From Micrococcaceae bacterium (lineage in GTDB: Bacteria; Actinomycetota; Actinomycetes; Actinomycetales; Micrococcaceae), in NCBI GenBank assembly GCA_003486025.1, contig DNHA01000139.1, positions 4,281 through 13,052 of the forward strand: 8,772 bases of DNA. Direction: 5' to 3'. How positions within the stretch are numbered: position 1 is the stretch's first letter; each line of letters starts with the position of its first letter. Under the pieces are notes generated by a model. It searched no databases, was not told the origin of the DNA, and saw nothing but the letters and a program-made list of their open reading frames with translations. Positions 1 to 5,783 of the stretch are shown in pieces. The position numbers and the translations under genes were made by a program.

Positions 1-462
1 TCGGCATTCCTCTCGGCCAAGGGGGTTCGTGCCCATGAGCTGGGCATTGAACTACGCGTCTCGGCCCAGTCCATGCTTTTTGAGCAGGTCGCCTCGGCTT
101 CAGATGCCCAAGATGTCACCGCGGTACTTGGAAATCTTTTGGATAACGCCTTTACCGCCAGCTTGCGCGGAAACGGGGACCCGTGGGTAGAGGTGGATCT
201 GCTTTCCGAGGGGAGCACCTTGCATCTTGCGGTGGCTGACTCGGGAGCCGGGATCAGCACCGATGAAGATATCTTTTCACCCGGGGTGAGCACCGGCTCT
301 GCGCTAGGTGAGGGCCATGGCTCGGGTGTGGGACTGCCGTTGATCCGCCGACTAGCTCGTTCACGCAGTGGCGATGTGTGGATTGCCGACGCCGGGGGAG
401 AACATGGCGGAGCGGTAATTGCCGCGAGGCTGCCGGCGGTCTTAGCTGAACCGAAGAACTAA
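1..462 (+). CDS. Sensor histidine kinase, DcuS/CitA type (C-terminal part, 5' truncated by window)
   Basis: The reading frame is open from the first base to the TAA at 460-462 and gives the last 153 residues of a sensor kinase; the true start lies outside the window. What remains is the GHKL ATP-binding domain that phosphorylates the dimerisation histidine. The N box is seen as LGNLLDNAF, the G1 box as VADSGAGIS, and the G2 box as GEGHGSGVGLPLI followed by a C-terminal beta strand near SGDVWIADAGGEHGG. The stretch before the N box (AKGVRAHELGIELRVS) is typical of CitA/DcuS kinases, which sense carboxylates such as citrate or C4-dicarboxylates through a periplasmic PAS domain. That sensing half is not visible, so the ligand cannot be named. 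A response regulator gene starts 22 nt downstream, so the two form an operon and presumably a cognate pair. Confidence 0.93.
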   Translation, partial: SAFLSAKGVRAHELGIELRVSAQSMLFEQVASASDAQDVTAVLGNLLDNAFTASLRGNGDPWVEVDLLSEGSTLHLAVADSGAGISTDEDIFSPGVSTGSALGEGHGSGVGLPLIRRLARSRSGDVWIADAGGEHGGAVIAARLPAVLAEPKN

Positions 463-484
463 CGAGCATGACAGGAGAACACAC

Positions 485-1159
485 ATGACGCAAGGCGCCG
501 CCACGGGAGACTACCGGGTACTTATCGTAGATGACGACTTTCGGGTTGGCCGGCTGCATGCCGACATGGTCAACGAGATTCCTGGATTCCAGGCCCTGGA
601 CCCGGTGCAAGATCCGCGCACCGTTCCGCAGCTGGTTGCTACCTTGCAGCCGGATCTTGTACTTCTGGATTTGTATCTGCCGCATGTCAGTGGCGTGGAG
701 TTGCTGCGCGAGCTGCAGATCGACGCGATCATGGTCTCGGCTGCAACCGAGTCGAAAAACGTGGCAGCTGCGCTGCAAGCCGGGGCACTGGCTTTCATTA
801 TCAAGCCTTTTGGTGCCAGGACACTCGCAGGGAAGCTCAAAGGGTGGGCTCGGTACCGGCGGCAGCTAGCGGCCTCCACAGAATTTGACCAGCAAGGCGT
901 TGACCGGCTTTACCGCACCTTGCAGGGTGCCGAAGATAGTTCAACCGCAACTAGCGTAGCTCCCACGGAACAGGCGGTCCTAGCCTGTGTGCGCCAGTCG
1001 CATGAACCGATGAATGTGGCAGAGGTTGCCGAGGCTGTAGGGGTCGCGCGGGCGACGGCGCAGCGCTACCTTGCCGCTTTGGTAGCCAATGAATCTCTTG
1101 AATTGCAGCTGGGGTACGGCACCAGGGGACGTCCTGAACACCGTTACTTTGCAAGATAA
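485..1159 (+). CDS. Response regulator, CitB/DctR (DpiA) family
   Basis: 224-residue two-domain regulator. The receiver domain covers about residues 10-125: acidic pocket D16-D17-D18, phosphoacceptor D62 in LVLLDLYLP, S85 in MVSA and K107 in IIKPF. The C-terminal part (about 160-224) holds a helix-turn-helix, with MNVAEVAEAVGVARATAQRY as the core, and ends GYGTRGRPEHRYFAR, which is characteristic of CitB/DctR-type regulators rather than OmpR or NarL types. The ATG at 485 has an AGGAG ribosome binding site at 473-477, 7 nt upstream. It should receive phosphate from the kinase encoded directly upstream and act as a cytoplasmic transcription activator. In this family the target is usually a di- or tricarboxylate transporter encoded nearby, but no such gene is in the window. 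No terminator is obvious behind the stop. Confidence 0.93.
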   Translation: MTQGAATGDYRVLIVDDDFRVGRLHADMVNEIPGFQALDPVQDPRTVPQLVATLQPDLVLLDLYLPHVSGVELLRELQIDAIMVSAATESKNVAAALQAGALAFIIKPFGARTLAGKLKGWARYRRQLAASTEFDQQGVDRLYRTLQGAEDSSTATSVAPTEQAVLACVRQSHEPMNVAEVAEAVGVARATAQRYLAALVANESLELQLGYGTRGRPEHRYFAR

Positions 1160-1248
1160 TTGACTAAATAACTCTACGTCCAAGCTGGTTTTCATAGTTT
1201 GTCCACGCGCGGTTAGGTTTATTGCCCGGGTGCTGTCCTGGTAGCGTT

Positions 1249-1262
1249 TTGCCAAAAGGCAA
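1249..1262 (+). promoter_or_regulatory. Small hairpin directly before a strong ribosome binding site
   Basis: TTGCC (1249-1253), a loop of AAAA, and GGCAA (1258-1262) form a perfect 5-bp stem that ends one base before the GAGGAGG Shine-Dalgarno sequence at 1264-1270 of the small membrane-protein gene. A second TTGCC at 1222-1226 could pair with the same GGCAA. This might tune translation or stabilise the mRNA 5' end; a stem this short also arises by chance. No convincing promoter was found in 1160-1248. A TTGACT at 1160-1165 lacks a well-placed -10, and TAGGTT at 1214-1219 has only a weak TTTCAT 18 bp upstream. Confidence 0.25.
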
Positions 1263-1274
1263 TGAGGAGGACAA

Positions 1275-1466
1275 ATGAAAAAGCTACATGCCAAATATTC
1301 GCAGGGGTTATTCATTGCTGTGCTTATTTCTCTGAGTCTCGCATGGAATCAGCGCATCGCAGACCCTTGGGGGTTGTATCTGATCGTGCTGAGCGTAGCC
1401 GGATTTGTGATTTCCGTGGTGAGCCTCGCAATCCGCACAGCTCGCGAGGAATCCGCAACTCACTAG
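1275..1466 (+). CDS. Small two-helix membrane protein, function unknown
   Basis: 63-residue protein starting at an ATG with a strong GAGGAGG ribosome binding site (1264-1270), the best support that this short frame is translated. A basic N-terminus (MKKLHAKY) precedes a first hydrophobic segment at about residues 11-24. A short polar loop with W24, R27, D30 and P31 follows, then a second, longer hydrophobic segment at about 32-53, and the charged tail RTAREESATH. With the positive N-terminus inside, both ends would be cytoplasmic. I recognise no family and propose no function. It is 115 nt downstream of the response regulator and 88 nt upstream of phoD, on the same strand, and may be its own transcription unit. 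A longer frame that starts at 1262 overlaps it but has no ribosome binding site and no membrane character. Confidence 0.72.
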   Translation: MKKLHAKYSQGLFIAVLISLSLAWNQRIADPWGLYLIVLSVAGFVISVVSLAIRTAREESATH

Positions 1467-1503
1467 GCAGAGATCTTGGTTTTACGGCAGAGTTTGTTTT
1501 GCA

Positions 1504-1547
1504 GTTCATAAACCTGCCACCTAGTGGAAAACTTGACGCGAAATACT
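1504..1547 (+). promoter_or_regulatory. Candidate phoD promoter: PHO-box-like repeat and -10 element
   Basis: Two adjacent 11-nt units, GTTCATAAACC (1504-1514) and TGCCACCTAGT (1515-1525), loosely resemble the direct GTTCACC-type repeats bound by PhoP in actinobacteria; the first matches 6 of 7 positions, the second only 4. A -10-like AATACT lies at 1542-1547, so transcription would begin at about 1554-1555, at the phoD start codon. No -35 hexamer is seen; its expected place, about 1519-1524, falls in the second repeat unit, as in activator-dependent promoters. Further upstream GGCAGAG occurs twice (1466-1472, 1486-1492), 20 bp apart. The assignment is a hypothesis that relies partly on the gene behind it. 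Confidence 0.3.
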
Positions 1548-1554
1548 GGCGCTC

Positions 1555-3162
1555 ATGACACAGATATCGCGACGAAACTTGCTGACCGGCGCCCTCGGCG
1601 TCGGCGCGCTTGGACTCATCACTCCAGCCGGCACTGCATTGGCCGCTCCGAGCCCCCGGCTGGTGCGATCAAGGCTCGCACTGACCAGCGGATTTTCCAT
1701 GGGAGACGTTTCCACTAACGAAGCGGTGCTCTGGGCACGCACCACCGGAGATGGCCGATTGCGCGCCCAATTACGCGCCATAGATGAAGCCGGACAAGTC
1801 ATCAGTGGCCGCGGTTCTTTTGAACGGACTTTGCGTGGAGCCCAAGCCAGCGCGCAAACCGACTACACCGCCAAAATCGCCGCATCAAATCTCCCGGCTG
1901 GAACGCGCTTCGCGGTGGATATCGGCTTCGAAGACGAAAACGGCACATTGGGGGAGACCACCACCGGCTCCTTCAGCACCGCTCCTTCGAAGACCGGCCG
2001 ACGCAATCACTCAGCTTCAATGGCTCAGAGCTTCGTCTGGTCTGGTGATACCGCAGGACAAGGTTGGGGAATCAATGAAGAAATAGGTGGCATGCGCGCC
2101 TATGCGGCGATGCACGCCACCAAGCCAGACTTCTTCGTGCACAGCGGGGATACCATTTACGCCGATGGTCCAATCTCCGCCGAGGTAGTGGAATCTGACG
2201 GCCAAATCTGGCGCAACCTGGTCACCGAGGAAGTCTCCAAGGTTGCCGAAACCTTGGCGGAGTTCCGCGGCCGGCATCGCTACAATCTCATGGACGCCAA
2301 CGTGCGTGCCATGTACGCCGAGGTGCCGGTGATTGCCCAGTGGGATGACCACGAAACCCACAACAACTGGTGGGCCGGGGAAACTATCGCCGATGAACGC
2401 TATACGGTGCGTGATATCAATACCTTGGCCACCAGAGGACGCCGGGCCTGGCAGGAATACCAGCCAATTGCCGACCCGCGTGCCATGCGAGGGGGAACCG
2501 GTTTTGAAGCCGCACGAATTTACCGCAAGATTTCCCGCGGCCCAGCACTAGATCTCTTCGCGTTGGATATGCGGAGCCACAAGTCGGAGAACACCGACGG
2601 GTTGGAAAGCCACGAGACGGCGATCCTCGGCGAAGAACAGCTGCAGTGGTTGCTCGATGGGCTGGAGCAGTCGAAAGCCACGTGGAAGGTCATTCTCAAC
2701 GACCTGCCGCTGGGAATTATCGTTCCAGACGGCAAAGCGCAGGAATCCATTGCCAACGCCGACCACGGTGCACCGCTGGGACGTGAGCTGGAACTGGCTC
2801 GATTGCTGAAAGCCATCAAGGACCGTGGCGTGAAAAACGTGGTCTTCTTGACCGCGGATGTGCATTACTGCGCCGCACACCACTACTCACCGGAACGCGC
2901 CGCCTTCAGTGATTTCAACGAGTTCTGGGAGTTTGTAGCAGGCCCGGTCAACGCAGGATCCTTTGGTCCCAATAAGATGGATGGCACCTTCGGACCTCAA
3001 GTGGAATTCGCACTCGCCGGAACCACCAACCAATCACCACGTGATGGTAAAGGCCAGTTCTTCGGACACGTTGACCTCGACGAATCGCAAAGGTTTACGG
3101 TTTCGCTTCGTAACGGCCTGGGCGAAAGTGTTTACAGTAAAACCCTGGAGCCGGTGCGCTAA
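1555..3162 (+). CDS. phoD: PhoD-family alkaline phosphatase/phosphodiesterase, Tat-exported
   Basis: 535-residue calcineurin-like metallophosphoesterase of the PhoD family, which releases phosphate from phosphate esters, often phosphodiesters, outside the membrane. The N-terminus has a twin-arginine signal (SRRNLLTG, residues 5-12), a hydrophobic core and an A-L-A cleavage site after about residue 30. The PhoD N-terminal beta domain follows (NEAVLWAR). Metal-site motifs of the catalytic domain are visible: WSGDT with D165, HSGDTIYAD with D199, QWDDHETHNN at 262-271, and TADVHYCAAHHY with D435 and H437. WLLDGLEQSKATWKV and EFVAGPVNAGSFG are further family signatures. Length is normal for the family. 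The start is taken at the ATG that gives a complete Tat signal; it has no Shine-Dalgarno sequence and may be leaderless. The gene is followed by a strong terminator and converges with lysC. Phosphate-starvation control is expected but not proven. Confidence 0.92.
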   Translation: MTQISRRNLLTGALGVGALGLITPAGTALAAPSPRLVRSRLALTSGFSMGDVSTNEAVLWARTTGDGRLRAQLRAIDEAGQVISGRGSFERTLRGAQASAQTDYTAKIAASNLPAGTRFAVDIGFEDENGTLGETTTGSFSTAPSKTGRRNHSASMAQSFVWSGDTAGQGWGINEEIGGMRAYAAMHATKPDFFVHSGDTIYADGPISAEVVESDGQIWRNLVTEEVSKVAETLAEFRGRHRYNLMDANVRAMYAEVPVIAQWDDHETHNNWWAGETIADERYTVRDINTLATRGRRAWQEYQPIADPRAMRGGTGFEAARIYRKISRGPALDLFALDMRSHKSENTDGLESHETAILGEEQLQWLLDGLEQSKATWKVILNDLPLGIIVPDGKAQESIANADHGAPLGRELELARLLKAIKDRGVKNVVFLTADVHYCAAHHYSPERAAFSDFNEFWEFVAGPVNAGSFGPNKMDGTFGPQVEFALAGTTNQSPRDGKGQFFGHVDLDESQRFTVSLRNGLGESVYSKTLEPVR

Positions 3163-3187
3163 CCGCAGCGCTAGTGCAAACAGCATA

Positions 3188-3228
3188 AAAGCAGCGGCGC
3201 AGATCCAAAAGATCTGCGCCGCTGCTTT
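3188..3228. terminator. Bidirectional rho-independent terminator between phoD and lysC
   Basis: A perfect 18-bp inverted repeat, AAAGCAGCGGCGCAGATC (3188-3205) and its complement at 3211-3228, encloses a 5-nt loop CAAAA. It lies 25 nt past the phoD stop and 12 nt past the lysC stop on the other strand. In both directions the stem ends in a short T run (CTGCTTT on plus; TTTTATGC after GCTGC on minus), so it should end both convergent transcripts. Confidence 0.9.
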
Positions 3229-3240
3229 GTGTTGCGAGCT

Positions 3241-3759
3241 TTAGCGTCCGGTGCCGCCGTAGACGGTGGCTTCCACATCGGTATCGAGATCGAATGCGGT
3301 GTGGATGGCGCGAACCGCGTCATTGAGCTTGTCTGCGTCGGTGACCACGGAGATGCGGATCTCCGAGGTGGAGATCATGTCCACATTGATCCCGGCCTGG
3401 TGCAGAGCTTCGAAGAAGGTGAAGGAGACGCCCGGGTTTGAGCGCATGCCCGCGCCAATCAGCGAAAGCTTACCGACCTCGTCGTTATGCTCGATGTCTT
3501 CGAAGCCAATTTCACCGCGCGCGGTTTCCAGCGCAGCTAGAACGCGTTTGGTCTCGGTCATTGGCAAGGTGAAGGAGATATCGGTGGCACCCGAACCCTT
3601 GGTCGAGATGTTCTGTACGATCATGTCGATATTTGCTTGCGCGGCTGCGATAACCCCGAAAATCTGTGCTGCCTTGCCCGGAATGTCCGGTACACCGATG
3701 ATGGTGACCTTTGCTTCGGAATGGTCGTGGGCAACACCGGAGATGATTGGCTGTTCCAA
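3241..3759 (-). CDS. Putative in-frame aspartokinase beta subunit from internal TTG start
   Basis: On the minus strand lysC contains AGGGAG, then AACCC, then TTG (3759-3757, codon 257), an internal ribosome binding site with 5-nt spacing before a plausible start. Translation from there yields the regulatory part of the enzyme, both ACT domains, 172 residues. This is established for C. glutamicum, where lysC encodes a catalytic alpha chain and an overlapping beta chain that begins at M250 of 421, also 172 residues. The TTG here aligns exactly with that methionine (MEEAVLTGVA there, LEQPIISGVA here). The beta chain would form alpha2-beta2 complexes that bind lysine and threonine at the ACT interface. 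Seen: motif, codon and length. Inferred: actual initiation. Confidence 0.6.
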   Translation of the reverse strand: MEQPIISGVAHDHSEAKVTIIGVPDIPGKAAQIFGVIAAAQANIDMIVQNISTKGSGATDISFTLPMTETKRVLAALETARGEIGFEDIEHNDEVGKLSLIGAGMRSNPGVSFTFFEALHQAGINVDMISTSEIRISVVTDADKLNDAVRAIHTAFDLDTDVEATVYGGTGR

Positions 3760-4527
3760 GGGTTCTCCCTCTTGAATCTTGATCTTGTCATTGGGGTCCG
3801 GGAGCACCCAGGTGCCCTCGTTAGTGCTGAATGAGGAACGCACATGCAGCGGCACACCAAAACGGCGAGCATACTCCACGCAGCGCAGGTGCAGGATCTT
3901 GGAGCCACTGGCTGCCATCTCCAACATTTCCTCGCTTGAAATCGTGTCGATCTTCTTTGCTGCGTGAACCACTCGTGGGTCGGCGGTGTAGATGCCGTCC
4001 ACGTCGGTGTAGATTTCGCAGACATCGGCACCCAGCGCCGCGGCAAGTGCCACCGCAGTGGTGTCCGAACCGCCACGGCCCATAGTGGTGATGTTCTTGG
4101 ATTCCTTGCTCATGCCTTGGAAGCCGGCGACGATGGCAATGAACCCGCGGTCGATGGCTCGTCGGATGCGCTGTGGTGAAACTTCCATGATGCGCGCCAT
4201 GCCGTGCGTCGAGTCCGTGATCAGACCGGCCTGTGAGCCGGTGAAGGATACTGCGCTTTCACCGAACTGGTCGATGGCCATCGCCAGCAAGGACATGGAA
4301 ATGCGCTCGCCGGCGGAGAGGAGCATATCCATCTCGCGGGCTGGGGCGTCATCGGTCAGCTGCGCGGCGAGGTCAAGGAGTTCGTCGGTGGAATCTCCCA
4401 TGGCCGAAACGACGACGACAACCTCATGGCCCTGCGCCTTGGTGTCAATAATTCGGCGCGCGACACGTTTGATGCCCTCGGCATCGGATACGGACGAACC
4501 GCCAAATTTTTGAACTATTAGGCCCAT
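3241..4527 (-). CDS. lysC: Aspartate kinase (alpha chain), lysine/threonine/methionine pathway
   Basis: 428-residue cytoplasmic aspartokinase (ATP + L-aspartate to 4-phospho-L-aspartate), the regulated entry to the aspartate amino-acid family. Kinase motifs: KFGGSSV (7-13), VVSAMGDSTDELLDL (39-53), GERIS (73-77), GRGGSDTTA (150-158) and YTDVDGIYTADPR (173-185). Two ACT domains follow, from about residue 273 (VTIIGVPDIPGKAAQIFGVI) and about 349 (SLIGAGMRSNPGVS). The ATG at 4527 is chosen because MGLIVQKFGGSSV matches the family's normal N-terminus and GGAG lies 9 nt before it; the frame stays open to an ATG at 4566, which would add 13 unlikely residues. Against C. glutamicum LysC (421 aa), feedback residues A279, S301 and T308 are kept (A286, S308, T315), while T311 is serine (S318). 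No asd gene follows: the stop is 12 nt from a terminator. Confidence 0.96.
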   Translation of the reverse strand: MGLIVQKFGGSSVSDAEGIKRVARRIIDTKAQGHEVVVVVSAMGDSTDELLDLAAQLTDDAPAREMDMLLSAGERISMSLLAMAIDQFGESAVSFTGSQAGLITDSTHGMARIMEVSPQRIRRAIDRGFIAIVAGFQGMSKESKNITTMGRGGSDTTAVALAAALGADVCEIYTDVDGIYTADPRVVHAAKKIDTISSEEMLEMAASGSKILHLRCVEYARRFGVPLHVRSSFSTNEGTWVLPDPNDKIKIQEGEPLEQPIISGVAHDHSEAKVTIIGVPDIPGKAAQIFGVIAAAQANIDMIVQNISTKGSGATDISFTLPMTETKRVLAALETARGEIGFEDIEHNDEVGKLSLIGAGMRSNPGVSFTFFEALHQAGINVDMISTSEIRISVVTDADKLNDAVRAIHTAFDLDTDVEATVYGGTGR

Positions 4528-4589
4528 GGGCGCACACTCCAACTGATGAAAGTTGTTGATGCGCATCGTGTTATGAGAACCGATGCGAC

Positions 4590-4679
4590 ATATCTACCAC
4601 TAATAATTGTGGCAGTACCAAGGGTGCATCACCTAGTTGTGACGGTAACCATTGGTCATATTGCCTAATATCTGCCACT
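4590..4679 (-). promoter_or_regulatory. lysC upstream region with repeated GTGGCAG-type elements
   Basis: The 172 bp between lysC and the DUF4287 gene (4528-4699) holds near-identical 12-mers ATATCTACCACT (4590-4601) and ATATCTGCCACT (4668-4679), 78 bp apart. An inverted copy of the core, GTGGCAG, lies at 4609-4615. On the lysC strand CTGCCAC and GTGGTAG (4615-4609, 4600-4594) can form a 7-bp stem with one G-U pair and an 8-nt loop. Other repeats are the imperfect palindrome TAACCATTGGTCA (4646-4658) and CGCATCG/CGATGCG (4562-4568, 4581-4587) around a 12-nt loop. The lysC promoter should be here, but no -35/-10 pair stands out; TTGGTA at 4621-4616 has only TAGATA 19 bp downstream. Confidence 0.35.
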
Positions 4680-4699
4680 TGAATGCCTAGAACGGCCGG

Positions 4700-5251
4700 T
4701 CAACTGCGCATCGTAGCTAATATTTGTCGCCAAAATGACTTCCAGCCCTCCAGATCCTGAGGGTTGGCAAGCTTTGCGTGATCAGCGCTTACGCTGGCCT
4801 TATTGCCTTTCATGGTGATGTTCACACTCACGCGGCTGCCATCGCTGAATTGCGCCTTCCAATAGCGCCACTTTTCGGAGCCGCTGACCGCTGGCTGGGC
4901 CGCAAGCTGGGTGCCGTTGAACTCGCTGAACTCTGCGACCGTAGCGATCCAGCTTTGTAAAGCATCCTCAAGATCCATGCTCAGCGTAGTGGAAACCGAG
5001 CCTTTAAAGCTTCCATCGCTTGCTTGGCCGGGAACTCTGCGGCCGATGTGCTGTTCGTAAGCGATGGCTACCGATTGCGCCCACCAGCCCGGATTATCGA
5101 GGCCTGTGGGCATGAGCTGGTAGATCATGGAAGCAAGCGGTTTATGCCGCAGTTCCTTGGCGCCAGCAGAGTCCAACTGCTCCACCCACTGTTCCCACGG
5201 CTTGCCGGTGGCCTTCGTGATTGCTTCGATATTGCTGCTCTTGATCGCCAT
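4700..5251 (-). CDS. DUF4287 domain protein with SRPBCC-like C-terminal half
   Basis: 183-residue, probably cytoplasmic protein of unknown role. The N-terminal part (about residues 8-75: IEAITKATGKPWEQWVEQLD, then NPGWWAQSVAIAYEQHIGRRVPGQ) is the DUF4287 signature. The rest (SVSTTLSMDLEDALQSW, EKWRYWKAQFSDGSRVSVNI, NPQDLEGWKSFWRQILATM) resembles an SRPBCC/START-like ligand-binding fold ending in its long C-terminal helix; that part is inferred from pattern only. The ATG at 5251 is preferred because MAIKSSNIEAI begins the domain directly; a TTG at 5275 in the same frame has no ribosome binding site. The ATG also lacks a nearby Shine-Dalgarno sequence (the only GGAG is 18 nt away and inside a hairpin), so translation may be leaderless. 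It lies between the marR gene (stop at 5308) and lysC, all on the minus strand. Confidence 0.85.
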   Translation of the reverse strand: MAIKSSNIEAITKATGKPWEQWVEQLDSAGAKELRHKPLASMIYQLMPTGLDNPGWWAQSVAIAYEQHIGRRVPGQASDGSFKGSVSTTLSMDLEDALQSWIATVAEFSEFNGTQLAAQPAVSGSEKWRYWKAQFSDGSRVSVNITMKGNKASVSADHAKLANPQDLEGWKSFWRQILATMRS

Positions 5252-5263
5252 AAAACGAGTGTA
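5251..5263 (-). promoter_or_regulatory. Candidate leaderless promoter (-10) of the DUF4287 gene
   Basis: On the minus strand TACACT (5263-5258) matches the actinobacterial TANNNT -10 element. Its last T is 7 nt from the A of the ATG at 5251, so transcription would begin at the start codon itself. No good -35 is seen (ACTCCT at 17 bp). The -10 overlaps the last four bases of the hairpin at 5260-5295. Confidence 0.4.
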
Positions 5264-5295
5264 GCCACACTCCAATAGAAAGGAGTGCGGCTACA
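5260..5295 (-). terminator. Hairpin terminator behind the marR gene
   Basis: TGTAGCC-A-CACTCC (5260-5273), loop AATAGAAA, and GGAGTG-C-GGCTACA (5282-5295) form a 14-position stem with one A-C mismatch. On the minus strand it begins 12 nt after the marR stop and is followed by CTCG and TTTT, a modest U tract. It would end the transporter-marR transcript just before the DUF4287 start codon. Confidence 0.7.
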
Positions 5296-5307
5296 ACAGG
5301 GCTCTTT

Positions 5308-5778
5308 TTACAGTTCGCGTAGATCCGCGTTGAGCCGCTCCAGCAGGCCGGTGAGGTGGCTCAGATCTGAATCGGACCATTTGTTGATCCGTTCGCGTAA
5401 ATCATCGCGCCAGGTCTGCAACCAGCCATGCCAGCGTTGCTTGGCCAGGTCGGTGGGCAAGAGGTTGAATACTCTTCGGTCGGTCTCGTCAACTTCCCGC
5501 CTTACTAGATCAAGCTCTTCGAGCCGGGTCACTAGCCGGGAGAGTGTGGCCTTATCAGTCATGAGATGTTCGCAGATCTCTGACTGGGTGGTGTTTCCCA
5601 ATTTGAGGATCATCCCGAGCACCGGAACCGCCGCAGGGGGCAGCTTTTCATCGAGCTTTGCGGCCATGGTGCGGCGTGACTTTGCGGTCACCGAGAGCAG
5701 GGTGAAAAGTTCCTGTTCTGCTGCATCGAATAGCTGGCTGCGATGAGCCCAGGACCGAGTTTCTTCCACGGTTTCCAC
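5308..5778 (-). CDS. MarR-family transcriptional regulator
   Basis: 156-residue winged helix-turn-helix regulator of normal MarR length. The N-terminal dimerisation helices are followed by the DNA-binding part: helix 2 near TTQSEICEHL (63-72), recognition helix TDKATLSRLVTRLEEL (74-89), and the wing VRREVDETDRRV (92-103) with the family's D-x-R-R pattern. The C-terminal helices complete the dimer interface. The GTG at 5778 lies 5 nt behind the transporter stop codon and has no clear Shine-Dalgarno sequence, so translation is probably coupled to the transporter; a second GTG three codons on is an alternative. MarR proteins usually repress a drug-efflux or stress gene and lose DNA affinity on binding small phenolic or lipophilic ligands. 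It should act on the paired palindromes at 7418-7463, in the promoter of its own operon. Confidence 0.92.
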   Translation of the reverse strand: METVEETRSWAHRSQLFDAAEQELFTLLSVTAKSRRTMAAKLDEKLPPAAVPVLGMILKLGNTTQSEICEHLMTDKATLSRLVTRLEELDLVRREVDETDRRVFNLLPTDLAKQRWHGWLQTWRDDLRERINKWSDSDLSHLTGLLERLNADLREL

Positions 5779-5783
5779 AGCGA

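Noticed and set aside
254..778. 174-codon minus-strand frame across the kinase and regulator genes
   Set aside because: It lies opposite two clearly conserved coding regions, and its product is a low-quality His/Arg-rich sequence.
1262..1558. 98-codon frame overlapping the small membrane-protein gene
   Set aside because: Its ATG lies within the Shine-Dalgarno region of the 1275 start and it has no ribosome binding site; the 1275 frame has a strong one and clear membrane helices.
3266..3775. 169-codon open frame on the plus strand inside lysC
   Set aside because: Antisense to conserved lysC codons; its Ser/Met/Ala-rich product matches no family I know and it has no ribosome binding site.
4528..4566. 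Upstream ATG at 4566 as the lysC start
   Set aside because: It would add 13 residues before MGLIVQKFGGSSV, the normal aspartokinase N-terminus; the ATG at 4527 has a GGAG at good distance.
4528..4699. Lysine riboswitch (L box) or T box upstream of lysC
   Set aside because: I could not find the conserved L-box core, a T-box sequence or a terminator before lysC; the repeats seen look more like protein sites.
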